Assembly: GCF_034421375.1 (NCBI RefSeq)
Contig: NZ_CP139779.1
Location: 1,922,001 to 1,986,000 of the forward strand
Direction of reading: 5' to 3'
DNA length: 64,000 nt
Source of the DNA: Microbacterium invictum
GTDB taxonomy: Bacteria > Actinomycetota > Actinomycetes > Actinomycetales > Microbacteriaceae
In this document: piece after piece, positions 25,184 through 34,441 of the stretch
How positions within the stretch are numbered: position 1 is the first letter of the stretch
Layout: each line of letters begins with the position of its first letter
The notes under the pieces: generated by a model
Database searches by the model: none
Seen by the model: only the letters and a program-made list of their open reading frames with translations
What the model was told of the DNA's origin: nothing
Made by a program: the position numbers and the translations under genes

Positions 25184-27823
25184 TCAGTGCCCTGCGGCGT
25201 TCCAGTCGGCCCCCCGGCCGATCTGGACATCCAGCGGAACGGTGAGCTCCGCCGCATCCGCCATGCGTTCCCGGACGATACGCTCGGCAGCATCCCACTC
25301 CCCCGGTGCGACCTCGACGACGAGTTCGTCGTGGATCTGCAGCAGGACGCGCGAGCGGAGCTCGTGCCGGGTGAGGTCGTCGTGGATTCGGAACAGCGCG
25401 ACCTTCATGATGTCGGCGGCGCTGCCCTGGATCGGCGCGTTCAGCGCCGCGCGCTCGGCATTCTCGCGCAGCACCCGGTTAGGGCTGTTCAGATCGGGGA
25501 ACGGGCGACGCCGCCCGAAGATCGTCTCGGTGTACCCGTCGATGCGTGCCTTCTCGACCGACGTGCGCAGGTAATCGCGGACGGCCCCGAAGCGGGCGAA
25601 GTACTCGAGCATCAGTTCGCGCGCCTCGGACTGCTCGATCCGCAGCTGCTTGGACAGCCCGAACGCCGACAATCCGTAGACGAGGCCGTACGACATCGCC
25701 TTGACCTTCGTGCGCATCGCCGGACTGACGTCTTCGGGTGCCACGCCGAAGACCCGGGCCCCCACGAAGCGGTGGGTGTCTTCACCGGAGTTGAACGCCT
25801 CGATCAGCCCCGGGTCCTCGGACAGGTGAGCCATGATCCGCATCTCGATCTGGGAGTAGTCGGCGGTCAGCAGGGCCTCGTAGCCGTCACCGACCTCGAA
25901 CGCCGACCGGATGCGGCGGCTCTCCTCCGTGCGGATCGGGATGTTCTGGAGGTTGGGGTCGGTGCTCGAAAGCCGCCCCGTCTGCGAGCCGGTCTGAAGG
26001 TACGTCGTGCGGATACGCCCGTCCCCGGCGATCGCCACGTCGAGCGACTCGATGATCTGGCGGAGCTTCGTCGCCTCGCGATGCTGCAGCAGGAGGTTCA
26101 GGAAGGGATGCGGGTGGGATTCCTGCAGATCCGCCAGCACCGCGGCATCCGTCGAATAGCCCGTCTTCGTCTTGCGGGTCTTCGGCAGCTGCAGCTCCTC
26201 GAAGAGCACCTCCTGCAGTTGCTTGGGCGACCCGAGGTTCACCTCTCGGCCGATGGCGGCGTAGGCGTCCTGCGCGATCCGGTCGGCCCGGTCGCCGAGC
26301 TCGCCCGAGAACTCCGAGAGCTTCGCGTGGGAGACGGCCACACCGGCGAGCTCCATATCGGCCAGGGTCTGGAGGGTCGGAAGCTCGATGTCGGTGAGGA
26401 CCGACAGGACGGATCCCGCGAGCTGCGCCCGCTGCGCCTCGGCGACGCGCAGCGTGAACCACGACAGCTGCCCCGGGGTCGCACCCTCGGTCTCGGGGAC
26501 GAGCTGCGCGGGGTCGGACTCGGGGAGCTTCTCGCCGAGGAATCGGTCGGTGAGGTCGGCGAGCGACTTGTCGGGGAAGCTCGGACGCAGCAGCCACCCT
26601 GCCAGGATCGTGTCGAAGGCGAGGCCGCCCAGCCGGATCCCTTCGCGCCGGAGCGCCTTGACCTGGGGTTTGGCGTCGGTGAGCACCTTCGGCGACTCCG
26701 AGAGCAGCCACGGCGTGAGCGCTGCGGCGATCTCCTCGGACCAGTTGGCCTCGACGGCGGCATCCGCCGTGGCAAGCCCGATGCGACGCGGGCGCCCGTT
26801 CTCGACGGTGACGGTGAGGGCCACGTCGCCCTCGACCTTCTCGAGCCAGGCCGCCAGTTCCGCCGAATCGGGCTGAGAGGGCGTGGGCGCCGTGGCGGTC
26901 GGGACCGCCGCCTGCGCGGACATGGCCTGATCGACGCCCGCTGCCTCGAAGACCCGCGGCAGCAGGGTGCGGAATTCCAGCTGTGCGAAGATCTCGCGCA
27001 CGGCCTGCGCATCGATGGGCTGCACCGCGAGATCGGCGGGGCCGATCGGGAGATCGACGTCGGTGAGGAGCGCGTTCAACTGCCGGTTGCGCCGCACGTC
27101 GTCGAGGTGCTCGCGGAGGTTGTTGCCGACGACCCCGGTGACCTTGTCGGCCTGCGCGAGCAGGTCGTCGAGCGAGCCGAACTGGTTCAGCCACTTCACG
27201 GCTGTCTTCTCACCGACCTTCGGTACACCCGGGAGGTTGTCGCTGGTCTCGCCCACGAGGGCCGCGACGTCGGGGTACATCGCCGGCTCCACCCCGTACC
27301 GCTCGCGCACGGCCTCGGTGTCGTAGCGCTTGAGCTGTGAGACGCCCTGCACGTTGGGGTACAGGAGCGTGACGTCGTCGGTGACCAGCTGGATGGTGTC
27401 GCGGTCTCCGGAGCACACCAGGACATGGAAGCCTTCGGCGGCCCCGCGCGTGGCGAGCGTGGCGAGGATGTCGTCGGCCTCGATGTCCTCCTGCTCGAGC
27501 ACCGGGATACTCATCGCCGCCAGGCACTCCTTCAGCAGCGGGATCTGCCCCTGGAACTCCTTCGGCGTCTCGGAGCGGTTGGCCTTGTACTCCGCGTACT
27601 GCCGGGTGCGGAACGACTGGCGGGAGGTGTCGAAGGCGACGGCGAGGTGCGTGGGCTTCTCGGCCTTAATGAGGTTGATCAGCATCGCCAGGAATCCGTA
27701 GATCCCGTTCGTGTGCTGCCCGTCCTTCGTGGAGAAGTTGTCGACGGGGAGGGCGTAGAACGCTCGGTAAGCCAGCGAATGGCCGTCCACGACGAGGAGG
27801 GTAGGCTTTGCGGAGTCCGTCAC
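25184..27823 (-). CDS. polA: DNA polymerase I
   Basis: Gap-filling and Okazaki-fragment processing polymerase, 879 residues. The N-terminal 5'-3' nuclease has LLVVDGHSLAYRAFYALP, EADDILATLA and GETSDNLPGVPKVGEKTA. The middle exonuclease domain lacks the DxE/ExoI acidic motif, so proofreading is probably absent, as is usual in actinobacterial PolA. The polymerase domain has motif A (DYSQIEMRIMAHLSED), motif B (RTKVKAMSYGLVYGLSAFG) and motif C (QIHDELVVEV). The GTG start has a TAGGCT box 6 nt upstream. It is divergent from the thioesterase gene. Confidence 0.97.
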   Translation of the reverse strand: MTDSAKPTLLVVDGHSLAYRAFYALPVDNFSTKDGQHTNGIYGFLAMLINLIKAEKPTHLAVAFDTSRQSFRTRQYAEYKANRSETPKEFQGQIPLLKECLAAMSIPVLEQEDIEADDILATLATRGAAEGFHVLVCSGDRDTIQLVTDDVTLLYPNVQGVSQLKRYDTEAVRERYGVEPAMYPDVAALVGETSDNLPGVPKVGEKTAVKWLNQFGSLDDLLAQADKVTGVVGNNLREHLDDVRRNRQLNALLTDVDLPIGPADLAVQPIDAQAVREIFAQLEFRTLLPRVFEAAGVDQAMSAQAAVPTATAPTPSQPDSAELAAWLEKVEGDVALTVTVENGRPRRIGLATADAAVEANWSEEIAAALTPWLLSESPKVLTDAKPQVKALRREGIRLGGLAFDTILAGWLLRPSFPDKSLADLTDRFLGEKLPESDPAQLVPETEGATPGQLSWFTLRVAEAQRAQLAGSVLSVLTDIELPTLQTLADMELAGVAVSHAKLSEFSGELGDRADRIAQDAYAAIGREVNLGSPKQLQEVLFEELQLPKTRKTKTGYSTDAAVLADLQESHPHPFLNLLLQHREATKLRQIIESLDVAIAGDGRIRTTYLQTGSQTGRLSSTDPNLQNIPIRTEESRRIRSAFEVGDGYEALLTADYSQIEMRIMAHLSEDPGLIEAFNSGEDTHRFVGARVFGVAPEDVSPAMRTKVKAMSYGLVYGLSAFGLSKQLRIEQSEARELMLEYFARFGAVRDYLRTSVEKARIDGYTETIFGRRRPFPDLNSPNRVLRENAERAALNAPIQGSAADIMKVALFRIHDDLTRHELRSRVLLQIHDELVVEVAPGEWDAAERIVRERMADAAELTVPLDVQIGRGADWNAAGH

Positions 27824-27829
27824 CCTGAC

Positions 27830-27835
27830 AGCCTA
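27830..27835 (-). promoter_or_regulatory. -10 box TAGGCT, leaderless promoter of polA
   Basis: On the minus strand TAGGCT ends 6 nt before the GTG at 27823. Confidence 0.55.
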
Positions 27836-27874
27836 GACGCGGGGTGAGACACCGCCTGAGCCGGGAACGCACCG

Positions 27875-28306
27875 ATGACCGATACCGTCGACACCGCCTC
27901 CGACGACCTCGCGTGGGCGGAGGCCCGGGGCATCGGAGCCCTCGCCGAGAAGATGGGCTTCGAATGGCTGGAGTTCTCCGCCGCGCGGTGCGCGGCACGC
28001 ATGCCGGTGGCGGGCAACACTCAGCCGGTGGGGCTCTTCCACGGCGGCGCCTACGTCGTGCTCGGCGAGTCGCTGGGGTCGATGCACGCCAATTTCCACG
28101 CCGGCCCCGGGCGGCTCGCGGTCGGCGTCGACATCAACGCCACGCACACGCGATCCGCCACATCGGGGTTCGTCACCGGCGTGTGCACTCCCCTTCACCT
28201 GGGCCGCAGCATCACCGTCCACGAGATCGTCGTGACCGATGACGAGGGGCGGCGCTGTTCGACCATACGGATCACCAATCACATCAAGGACGTGTCGGGC
28301 GGCTGA
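27875..28306 (+). CDS. Hotdog-fold thioesterase (PaaI/YdiI type)
   Basis: A 143-residue acyl-CoA thioesterase-like protein. It shows the hotdog helix GNTQPVGLFHGGAYVVLGES (the HGG turn and the following Glu are the family active site) and VGVDINATHTRSATSGFV as the central strand, ending in a strand with RCSTIRITNHI. Substrate is unknown; the position next to polA is shared with other actinobacteria, but no functional link is evident. Confidence 0.9.
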   Translation: MTDTVDTASDDLAWAEARGIGALAEKMGFEWLEFSAARCAARMPVAGNTQPVGLFHGGAYVVLGESLGSMHANFHAGPGRLAVGVDINATHTRSATSGFVTGVCTPLHLGRSITVHEIVVTDDEGRRCSTIRITNHIKDVSGG

Positions 28307-28334
28307 GGTTTCGCGGCGGCGGCTCCGCCGGCCC

Positions 28335-28368
28335 GGTCATCGAGGAGCGCGACGCGCGTATCGAGATG
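28335..28368. repeat. Possible intergenic REP-like element
   Basis: The stretch GGTCATCGAGGAGCGC followed by GCGCGTATCGAGATG resembles the dispersed 'TCGAG...GCGC...TATCGAG' intergenic repeats of Microbacteriaceae and lies between the convergent thioesterase and pdtaR genes. Only one copy is in the window, so repeat status rests on memory. Confidence 0.3.
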
Positions 28369-28422
28369 CGACCTGAGCCGCAGCCGCATCAACGCCGCCG
28401 CGCAGCATTGATCCGGCTCGGC

Positions 28423-29061
28423 TCACTTCTTCGGGGCGAGCTGTTCGATGATCGCCTTGGCGACATCCTGCATCGTCAGGCGACGATCCATCGACGCCTT
28501 CTGGATCCAGCGGAACGCCTCGGGCTCGGTGAGGCCCATCTTCTCGTTCAGGAGGCCCTTGGCCCGGTCGACGAGCTTGCGGGTCTCGAATCGCTCGACC
28601 ATGTCGGCGACCTCGGCCTCGAGGGTGATGATCTGCTCGTGACGGGCCAGAGCGATCTCGATGGCGGGAAGCAGATCGTTGGGAGTGAAGGGCTTGACCA
28701 CGTACGCCAGAGCGCCCGCCTCGCTGGCGCGCTCGACGAGCTCCTTCTGGCTGAAGGCGGTGAGCAGCACCACGGGCGCGATGTGGTTCTTGCTGAGCTT
28801 CTCGGCAGCGCTGATGCCGTCGAGCTGCGGCATCTTGACGTCCATGATCACGAGGTCCGGGCGCAGTTCGGTGGCCAGCTGCACGGCGGTCTCGCCGTCG
28901 CCCGCCTCTCCGACGACGTCGAAGCCGTTGTCGCGGAGGATCTCGACGATGTCGAGGCGGATGAGCGACTCATCCTCGGCGACGACCACCCGGCGGGGGG
29001 CGGATGCGGCGGCCTGCTCTTGCCCGGTCTGCTCTTGCCCGGCGCGCTCTGACTCAGTCAC
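28423..29061 (-). CDS. pdtaR: ANTAR-domain response regulator (PdtaR-like)
   Basis: A 212-residue two-component regulator that acts on RNA rather than DNA. The receiver domain has VVVAEDESLIRLDI (acidic pocket), phospho-acceptor Asp in VIMDVKMP, and VVLLTAFSQ and YVVKPF (Thr and Lys). A coiled linker leads to the C-terminal ANTAR helices (VDRAKGLLNEKMGLTEPEAF). The match to M. tuberculosis PdtaR (Rv1626) is strong. The partner histidine kinase PdtaS is not in the window. The GTG start has a TAGGAT box 6 nt upstream. Confidence 0.93.
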   Translation of the reverse strand: MTESERAGQEQTGQEQAAASAPRRVVVAEDESLIRLDIVEILRDNGFDVVGEAGDGETAVQLATELRPDLVIMDVKMPQLDGISAAEKLSKNHIAPVVLLTAFSQKELVERASEAGALAYVVKPFTPNDLLPAIEIALARHEQIITLEAEVADMVERFETRKLVDRAKGLLNEKMGLTEPEAFRWIQKASMDRRLTMQDVAKAIIEQLAPKK

Positions 29062-29067
29062 CCCGCA

Positions 29068-29073
29068 ATCCTA
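29068..29073 (-). promoter_or_regulatory. -10 box TAGGAT, leaderless promoter of pdtaR
   Basis: On the minus strand TAGGAT ends 6 nt before GTG 29061. Confidence 0.5.
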
Positions 29074-29175
29074 CGGCTTCGCGCGCTCTGGCCCGCAATC
29101 GTCCCCGCGCCCGCCCGCACCGGGGCGGCAGCCGCTGCGATAAGGTCGAGGACGGACGCGGCCGATGGCCCGCGC

Positions 29176-29258
29176 GCCGGTGTGGCGGAATGGCAGACGC
29201 GACCGACTCAAACTCGGTTGCCCGAAAGGGCGTGTGGGTTCGACTCCCACCACCGGCA
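29176..29258 (+). tRNA. tRNA-Leu (anticodon CAA)
   Basis: A complete class II cloverleaf: acceptor stem GCCGGTG/CACCGGC (7 bp) with discriminator A at 29258, anticodon stem ACCGA/TCGGT with loop CTCAAAC (anticodon CAA at 29209-29211), long variable arm GCCC-GAAA-GGGC, and T arm GTGGG-TTCGACT-CCCAC. The terminal CCA is not encoded (CCG follows), so it would be added after transcription. It reads the UUG codon, rare in a genome of this GC content. Confidence 0.96.
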
Positions 29259-29280
29259 CCGTGCTGAATGCGTGGCCGGC

Positions 29281-29673
29281 TCACGCACCGTAGAACTGGT
29301 GGCCGAGCGCCTTGCTCTTCAGCGCCTCGAACTCGCCCTGGGTGATGACCCCCGAATCGAGAAGCTCCTTGGCCTTGGCGATGTCGTCCGCAGGGCTGGC
29401 CGACGGCGCGGGCCGATAGTCGTCGTTCTCCGCGACGGTTCGTGGCGCTGCGGAATGGGCCCGTTCCGCCATCCCCCGGCCCCGGGCGATGATGTAGATC
29501 AGCGCGGTCAGAAGCGGCACGAAGACGAGCGCGATGATCCACAGCGCCTTGAACCAGCCGCTGAGCTGATGGTCGCGGAACAGATCGGTGATGATCACGA
29601 TGACGACATACAGATAGGCGACGAAGTAGAACGCCCACAGCATGAGCCAGATCAGATCGGTGATGTAGGGCAT
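29281..29673 (-). CDS. PLDc_N and SHOCT domain membrane protein
   Basis: A 130-residue protein with two N-terminal membrane helices (LIWLMLWAFYFVAYLYVVIVI and KALWIIALVFVPLLTALIYI) in the PLDc_N arrangement, a polar linker and a C-terminal SHOCT motif (IAKAKELLDSGVITQGEFEALKSK split across a short helix pair). Function is unknown; such proteins are frequent in actinobacteria. ATG 29673 has GGAG 5 nt upstream, and a TAGGCT box about 30 bases before the start could be its promoter. Confidence 0.88.
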   Translation of the reverse strand: MPYITDLIWLMLWAFYFVAYLYVVIVIITDLFRDHQLSGWFKALWIIALVFVPLLTALIYIIARGRGMAERAHSAAPRTVAENDDYRPAPSASPADDIAKAKELLDSGVITQGEFEALKSKALGHQFYGA

Positions 29674-29825
29674 CTTCGCTCCGCGCCTCGAGGTGTGGCA
29701 TCAGCCTAGCGACCCCGCGGTTCGTGCGGGAGAGGCGCCGGCGACCGCTCGATAGCCGGTTGTCAATCCCCCGGAGAATGCCGCACAGCACGTGGCAGGA
29801 TGATCCGGCCCCCGGGAAGGACAGG

Positions 29826-31450
29826 ATGTCGAGGATGTCGATCGCTCGCGCTGCGCGCGAGCTCTTTGGTTGGGATGAGCTTCGGGAGGGACAGGAGGAG
29901 GCCGTCCGCGCCCTGCTGGCGGGCCGTGACGTGATGGCCGTTCTTCCGACCGGCGCGGGGAAGTCCGCCGTCTATCAGCTCGCCGGAGCACTTCGGGATG
30001 GCATGACGATCGTCGTGTCTCCCCTCATCGCCCTCCAGGCGGATCAGCTCGCCGGACTGTCCGAGACCCCGCACGCGCCCCGCGGTGCCATGCTCAACTC
30101 GTCCCTCGGAGACCGGGCCACCGAAGAGCTCTGGGAGTCGGTCATGGCCGGGGAGGTTGAGTTCCTCTTCCTAGCCCCGGAGCAGCTCGCGAAAGACGAC
30201 TCGTCCAGAGGCTGTCGGCGCTCGCGGTCGGGTTGTTCGTGGTGGACGAAGCTCACTGCGTCGCCAGCTGGGGCCATGACTTCCGACCCGACTATCTCGG
30301 TCTCGGCGGGGTTCGCGAACAGCTGGGGCATCCGCCCACCGTCGCCCTCACCGCTACGGCTGCAGCGCCCGTTCGCGAGGAGATCGTCGAACGCCTCCGA
30401 CTGACGGATCCCCTTCTCGTCGTGCGAGGTGTCGATCGACCCAACATCGATCTGGACGTCCGGCGGTTCGCGATGGAGGCCGAGAAGGACCGGGAGGTCC
30501 TCGAGGCGATTCCGACGCTCCCTCCGCCGGGGCTCGTCTACACCGCGACCCGACGGGCTGCGGAGGAGCTGACGTCCCGGTTGCGCGAGAGAGGTGTTCG
30601 CGCGGAGACCTACCACGCCGGGCTCCCCGCCCGCGAGCGCCGTCGCACCCACGAGCGGTTCTCGCACGGGGACATCGACGTCGTCGTCGCCACCAACGCC
30701 TTCGGGATGGGCATCGACAAGTCCGACGTGCGCTTCGTCGTCCACGCCGCCGTTCCGGAGTCTCTGGATGCCTACACGCAGGAGACCGGTCGAGCGGGAA
30801 GAGACGGAGAACCCGCGCAGGCGGTGCTCTTCTACCGCTCGGAGGATCTGGGGATCCGGAAGTACTTCACCGCGCGATCCGTCGATTCGGCGGCGGTCAG
30901 CCGGGTCTACCGGACCTTGGTCGAGGCGCGATCATCGGTCCGGATCCGGGCGCTCGCTGAGACACTCGGTCTCTCGGCGCGGCGCGTCACGGGGCTCGTC
31001 AACCTTCTCGTGGAGGCGGGAGTGGTCGGCGTCGACCGCGACGGTGCGACGGTCATCGCCGTGCGCCGGCCGAAGGAGGCAGTCGCGCTGCCGCGGGAGG
31101 CCGCCGAGCGCCGGGAACGGATCGAGCGGTCGCGCCTGGACGTCATGCGCCGGTACGCCGAGACTCGGGGGTGCCGTCGACGGGTGCTGCTGTCCTACTT
31201 CGGGGACGAGGGTTCCGAGTCCTGCCGCAGCTGCGACACCTGCCGACGCGGCACCGCCGATGAGGGGGACTCCGTTGCGGCAGATGCGCCCTACCCCACC
31301 GGGTCCGAGGTCGAACACGCGGAGTGGGGACGCGGGAGCGTCGTGGACGTCGAGGACGACCGGCTCACGGTTTTCTTCGAGGAGCAGGGCTACAAGGTCC
31401 TGCAGGTGGCGGCCGTGCAAGAGAGAGACCTCCTCACGCGCGTCGCGTGA
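29826..31450 (+). pseudogene. recQ: RecQ-family DNA helicase interrupted by a -1 frameshift
   Basis: Two overlapping frames together encode one RecQ-like helicase of about 541 residues. The first frame (from ATG 29826, preceded by GGAAGGACAGG) holds motif I (VLPTGAGKSAVYQLAG) and SPLIALQADQL up to PEQLAKDD. The second frame, one base off, resumes with VQRLSALAVGLFVVDEAHCV (DEAH box) and continues through VALTATAA, FGMGIDKSDVRFVVHAA, ETGRAGRDG, the zinc cysteines CRRRV...CRSCDTC and a C-terminal domain. One G missing near 30200-30203 (GACGAC-TCGTCC; GACGACGTCGTCC would read DDVVQ) explains the break. It may be a true mutation or a sequence error. The gene ends in a strong terminator. Confidence 0.85.
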
Positions 31451-31460
31451 GGAGGTCTTT
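31427..31460. terminator. Strong terminator between convergent recQ and pyk
   Basis: GACCTCCTCACGCG (31427-31440) pairs with CGCGTGAGGAGGTC (31444-31457), a perfect 14-bp stem with a 3-nt loop, followed by TTT. The recQ stop codon lies within the stem, and it can serve pyk from the other side. Confidence 0.85.
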
Positions 31461-31474
31461 CGGGACCGGGTGAG

Positions 31475-32923
31475 TCAGTCCCGCGTCTGGTAGATCGGGG
31501 CCGCGCCGTGCACGGCATCGCCGACCTTGTGGATTCGGATGTCGTTGGTCGACCCGATGATTCCGGGGGGCGAACCGGAGATCACGACCACCTTGTCGCC
31601 GACCTTGGCCAGGTCGTTGGCGAGCAGGTAGTCGTCGACCTGGATGAACATGCGGTCGGTGTGGGGCACGTGCTCGACGAGCGTCGAGCGGATGCCCCAG
31701 GTGATCGCCATGCGACGGCGGATCGCCGGCTCCGGTGTGAATCCGATCATCGGAATCTTCGGGCGAAGCCGCGACATGCGGCGGGCGGTGTCGCCGGACT
31801 CGGTGAAGATGCAGAGGAACTTCGCCTCGACGAACTCGGCCACCTCCATGGCGGCGAGGGTGATCGCGCCACCCTGCGTCCGGGGCTTGGTGGTCAGCGG
31901 AGCGATGCGCTCGAGCCCGTGGTCCTCCGTCGACTCCACGATGCGCGCCATCGTCTCGACGACCTTCACGGGGTATTCGCCCACGCTGGTCTCGCCCGAG
32001 AGCATGACGGCGTCGGCGCCGTCGAGGACGGCGTTGGCGACGTCGCTGGTCTCGGCGCGCGTGGGCACCGGGTTGTTGATCATCGATTCGAGCATCTGCG
32101 TGGCGACGATGACGGGCTTGGCCATACGGCGGCAGAGCTCGACCGCGCGCTTCTGAACGATCGGCACCGCCTCGAGCGGCAGCTCCACGCCGAGGTCTCC
32201 GCGAGCGACCATGATGCCGTCGAAGGCGTCGATGATCTCCTCGAGGTTGTCCACCGCCTGCGGCTTCTCGATCTTGGCGATGACCGGGACGTGGCGTCCC
32301 TCCTCGGCCATGATGACGTGGACGCGCTGGATGTCCTTGGCGTTGCGCACGAAGGACAGGGCGATGAAGTCGGCTCCGATCCGCAGACCCCAGCGGAGAT
32401 CGGCCTCGTCCTTCTCGGACAGCGCCGGAACGTTGACGGCCACACCCGGCAGATTGATGCCCTTGTTGTTCGAGACGGCCCCGGCGACGACGACCCGCGT
32501 CGTGACGACCGAGCCCGCGACCTCGATGACCTCGACGCGGACCTTGCCGTCGTCGATGAGGAGGAAGTCGCCCGGCTTCACGTCGCCGGGGAGCCCCTTG
32601 AACGTCGTCGAGACGAGCTCCTTGGTGCCGGGGACGTCGTCGGTCGTGATCTTGAAGATGTCGCCCTCGGCCAGCTCGTGGGGGCCGTCGGCGAAGCGGC
32701 CGAGACGGATCTTCGGCCCCTGCAGGTCGACGAGCACGGCCACCGGCCGCCCCGCGTCGTCTGCAGCCTTTCGCACGTTGGCGAAGTTCGCCTCGTGGAC
32801 GGAGTAGTCGCCGTGGCTGAGGTTCAGCCGAGCGATGTCCACCCCTGCGTCGATGATCGCGCGGACCATGTCATAGGAGGAAGTGGCAGGACCCAAAGTG
32901 GCGACGATCTTGGCGCGTCTCAT
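31475..32923 (-). CDS. pyk: Pyruvate kinase
   Basis: Final glycolytic step, PEP plus ADP to pyruvate plus ATP. The 482-residue protein begins MRRAKIVATLGPATSS, has the ARLNLSHGDY segment, VDLQGPKIRLG, the catalytic IAKIEKPQAVDN lysine region, GIMVARGDLGVE, and NPVPTRAETSDVANAVLDGA with MLSGETSVGEYP, then the C-terminal allosteric domain ending PGIIGSTNDIRIHKVG. It lies last in the minus-strand block after gltBD, with 51 bases between; in M. tuberculosis pykA also lies downstream of trpBA-lgt. Confidence 0.97.
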   Translation of the reverse strand: MRRAKIVATLGPATSSYDMVRAIIDAGVDIARLNLSHGDYSVHEANFANVRKAADDAGRPVAVLVDLQGPKIRLGRFADGPHELAEGDIFKITTDDVPGTKELVSTTFKGLPGDVKPGDFLLIDDGKVRVEVIEVAGSVVTTRVVVAGAVSNNKGINLPGVAVNVPALSEKDEADLRWGLRIGADFIALSFVRNAKDIQRVHVIMAEEGRHVPVIAKIEKPQAVDNLEEIIDAFDGIMVARGDLGVELPLEAVPIVQKRAVELCRRMAKPVIVATQMLESMINNPVPTRAETSDVANAVLDGADAVMLSGETSVGEYPVKVVETMARIVESTEDHGLERIAPLTTKPRTQGGAITLAAMEVAEFVEAKFLCIFTESGDTARRMSRLRPKIPMIGFTPEPAIRRRMAITWGIRSTLVEHVPHTDRMFIQVDDYLLANDLAKVGDKVVVISGSPPGIIGSTNDIRIHKVGDAVHGAAPIYQTRD

Positions 32924-32974
32924 CCGTGTATGAACTCCGAGTGATGGGGGAAGGGGCGAAGGGCCGGGGCCAGC

Positions 32975-34433
<1,459 letters not shown>

Positions 34434-34441
<8 letters not shown>

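Noticed and set aside
30181..30240. Programmed -1 ribosomal frameshift in recQ
   Set aside because: No X-XXY-YYZ slippery heptamer in frame and no downstream stimulatory structure is apparent; a one-base deletion explains the break better.
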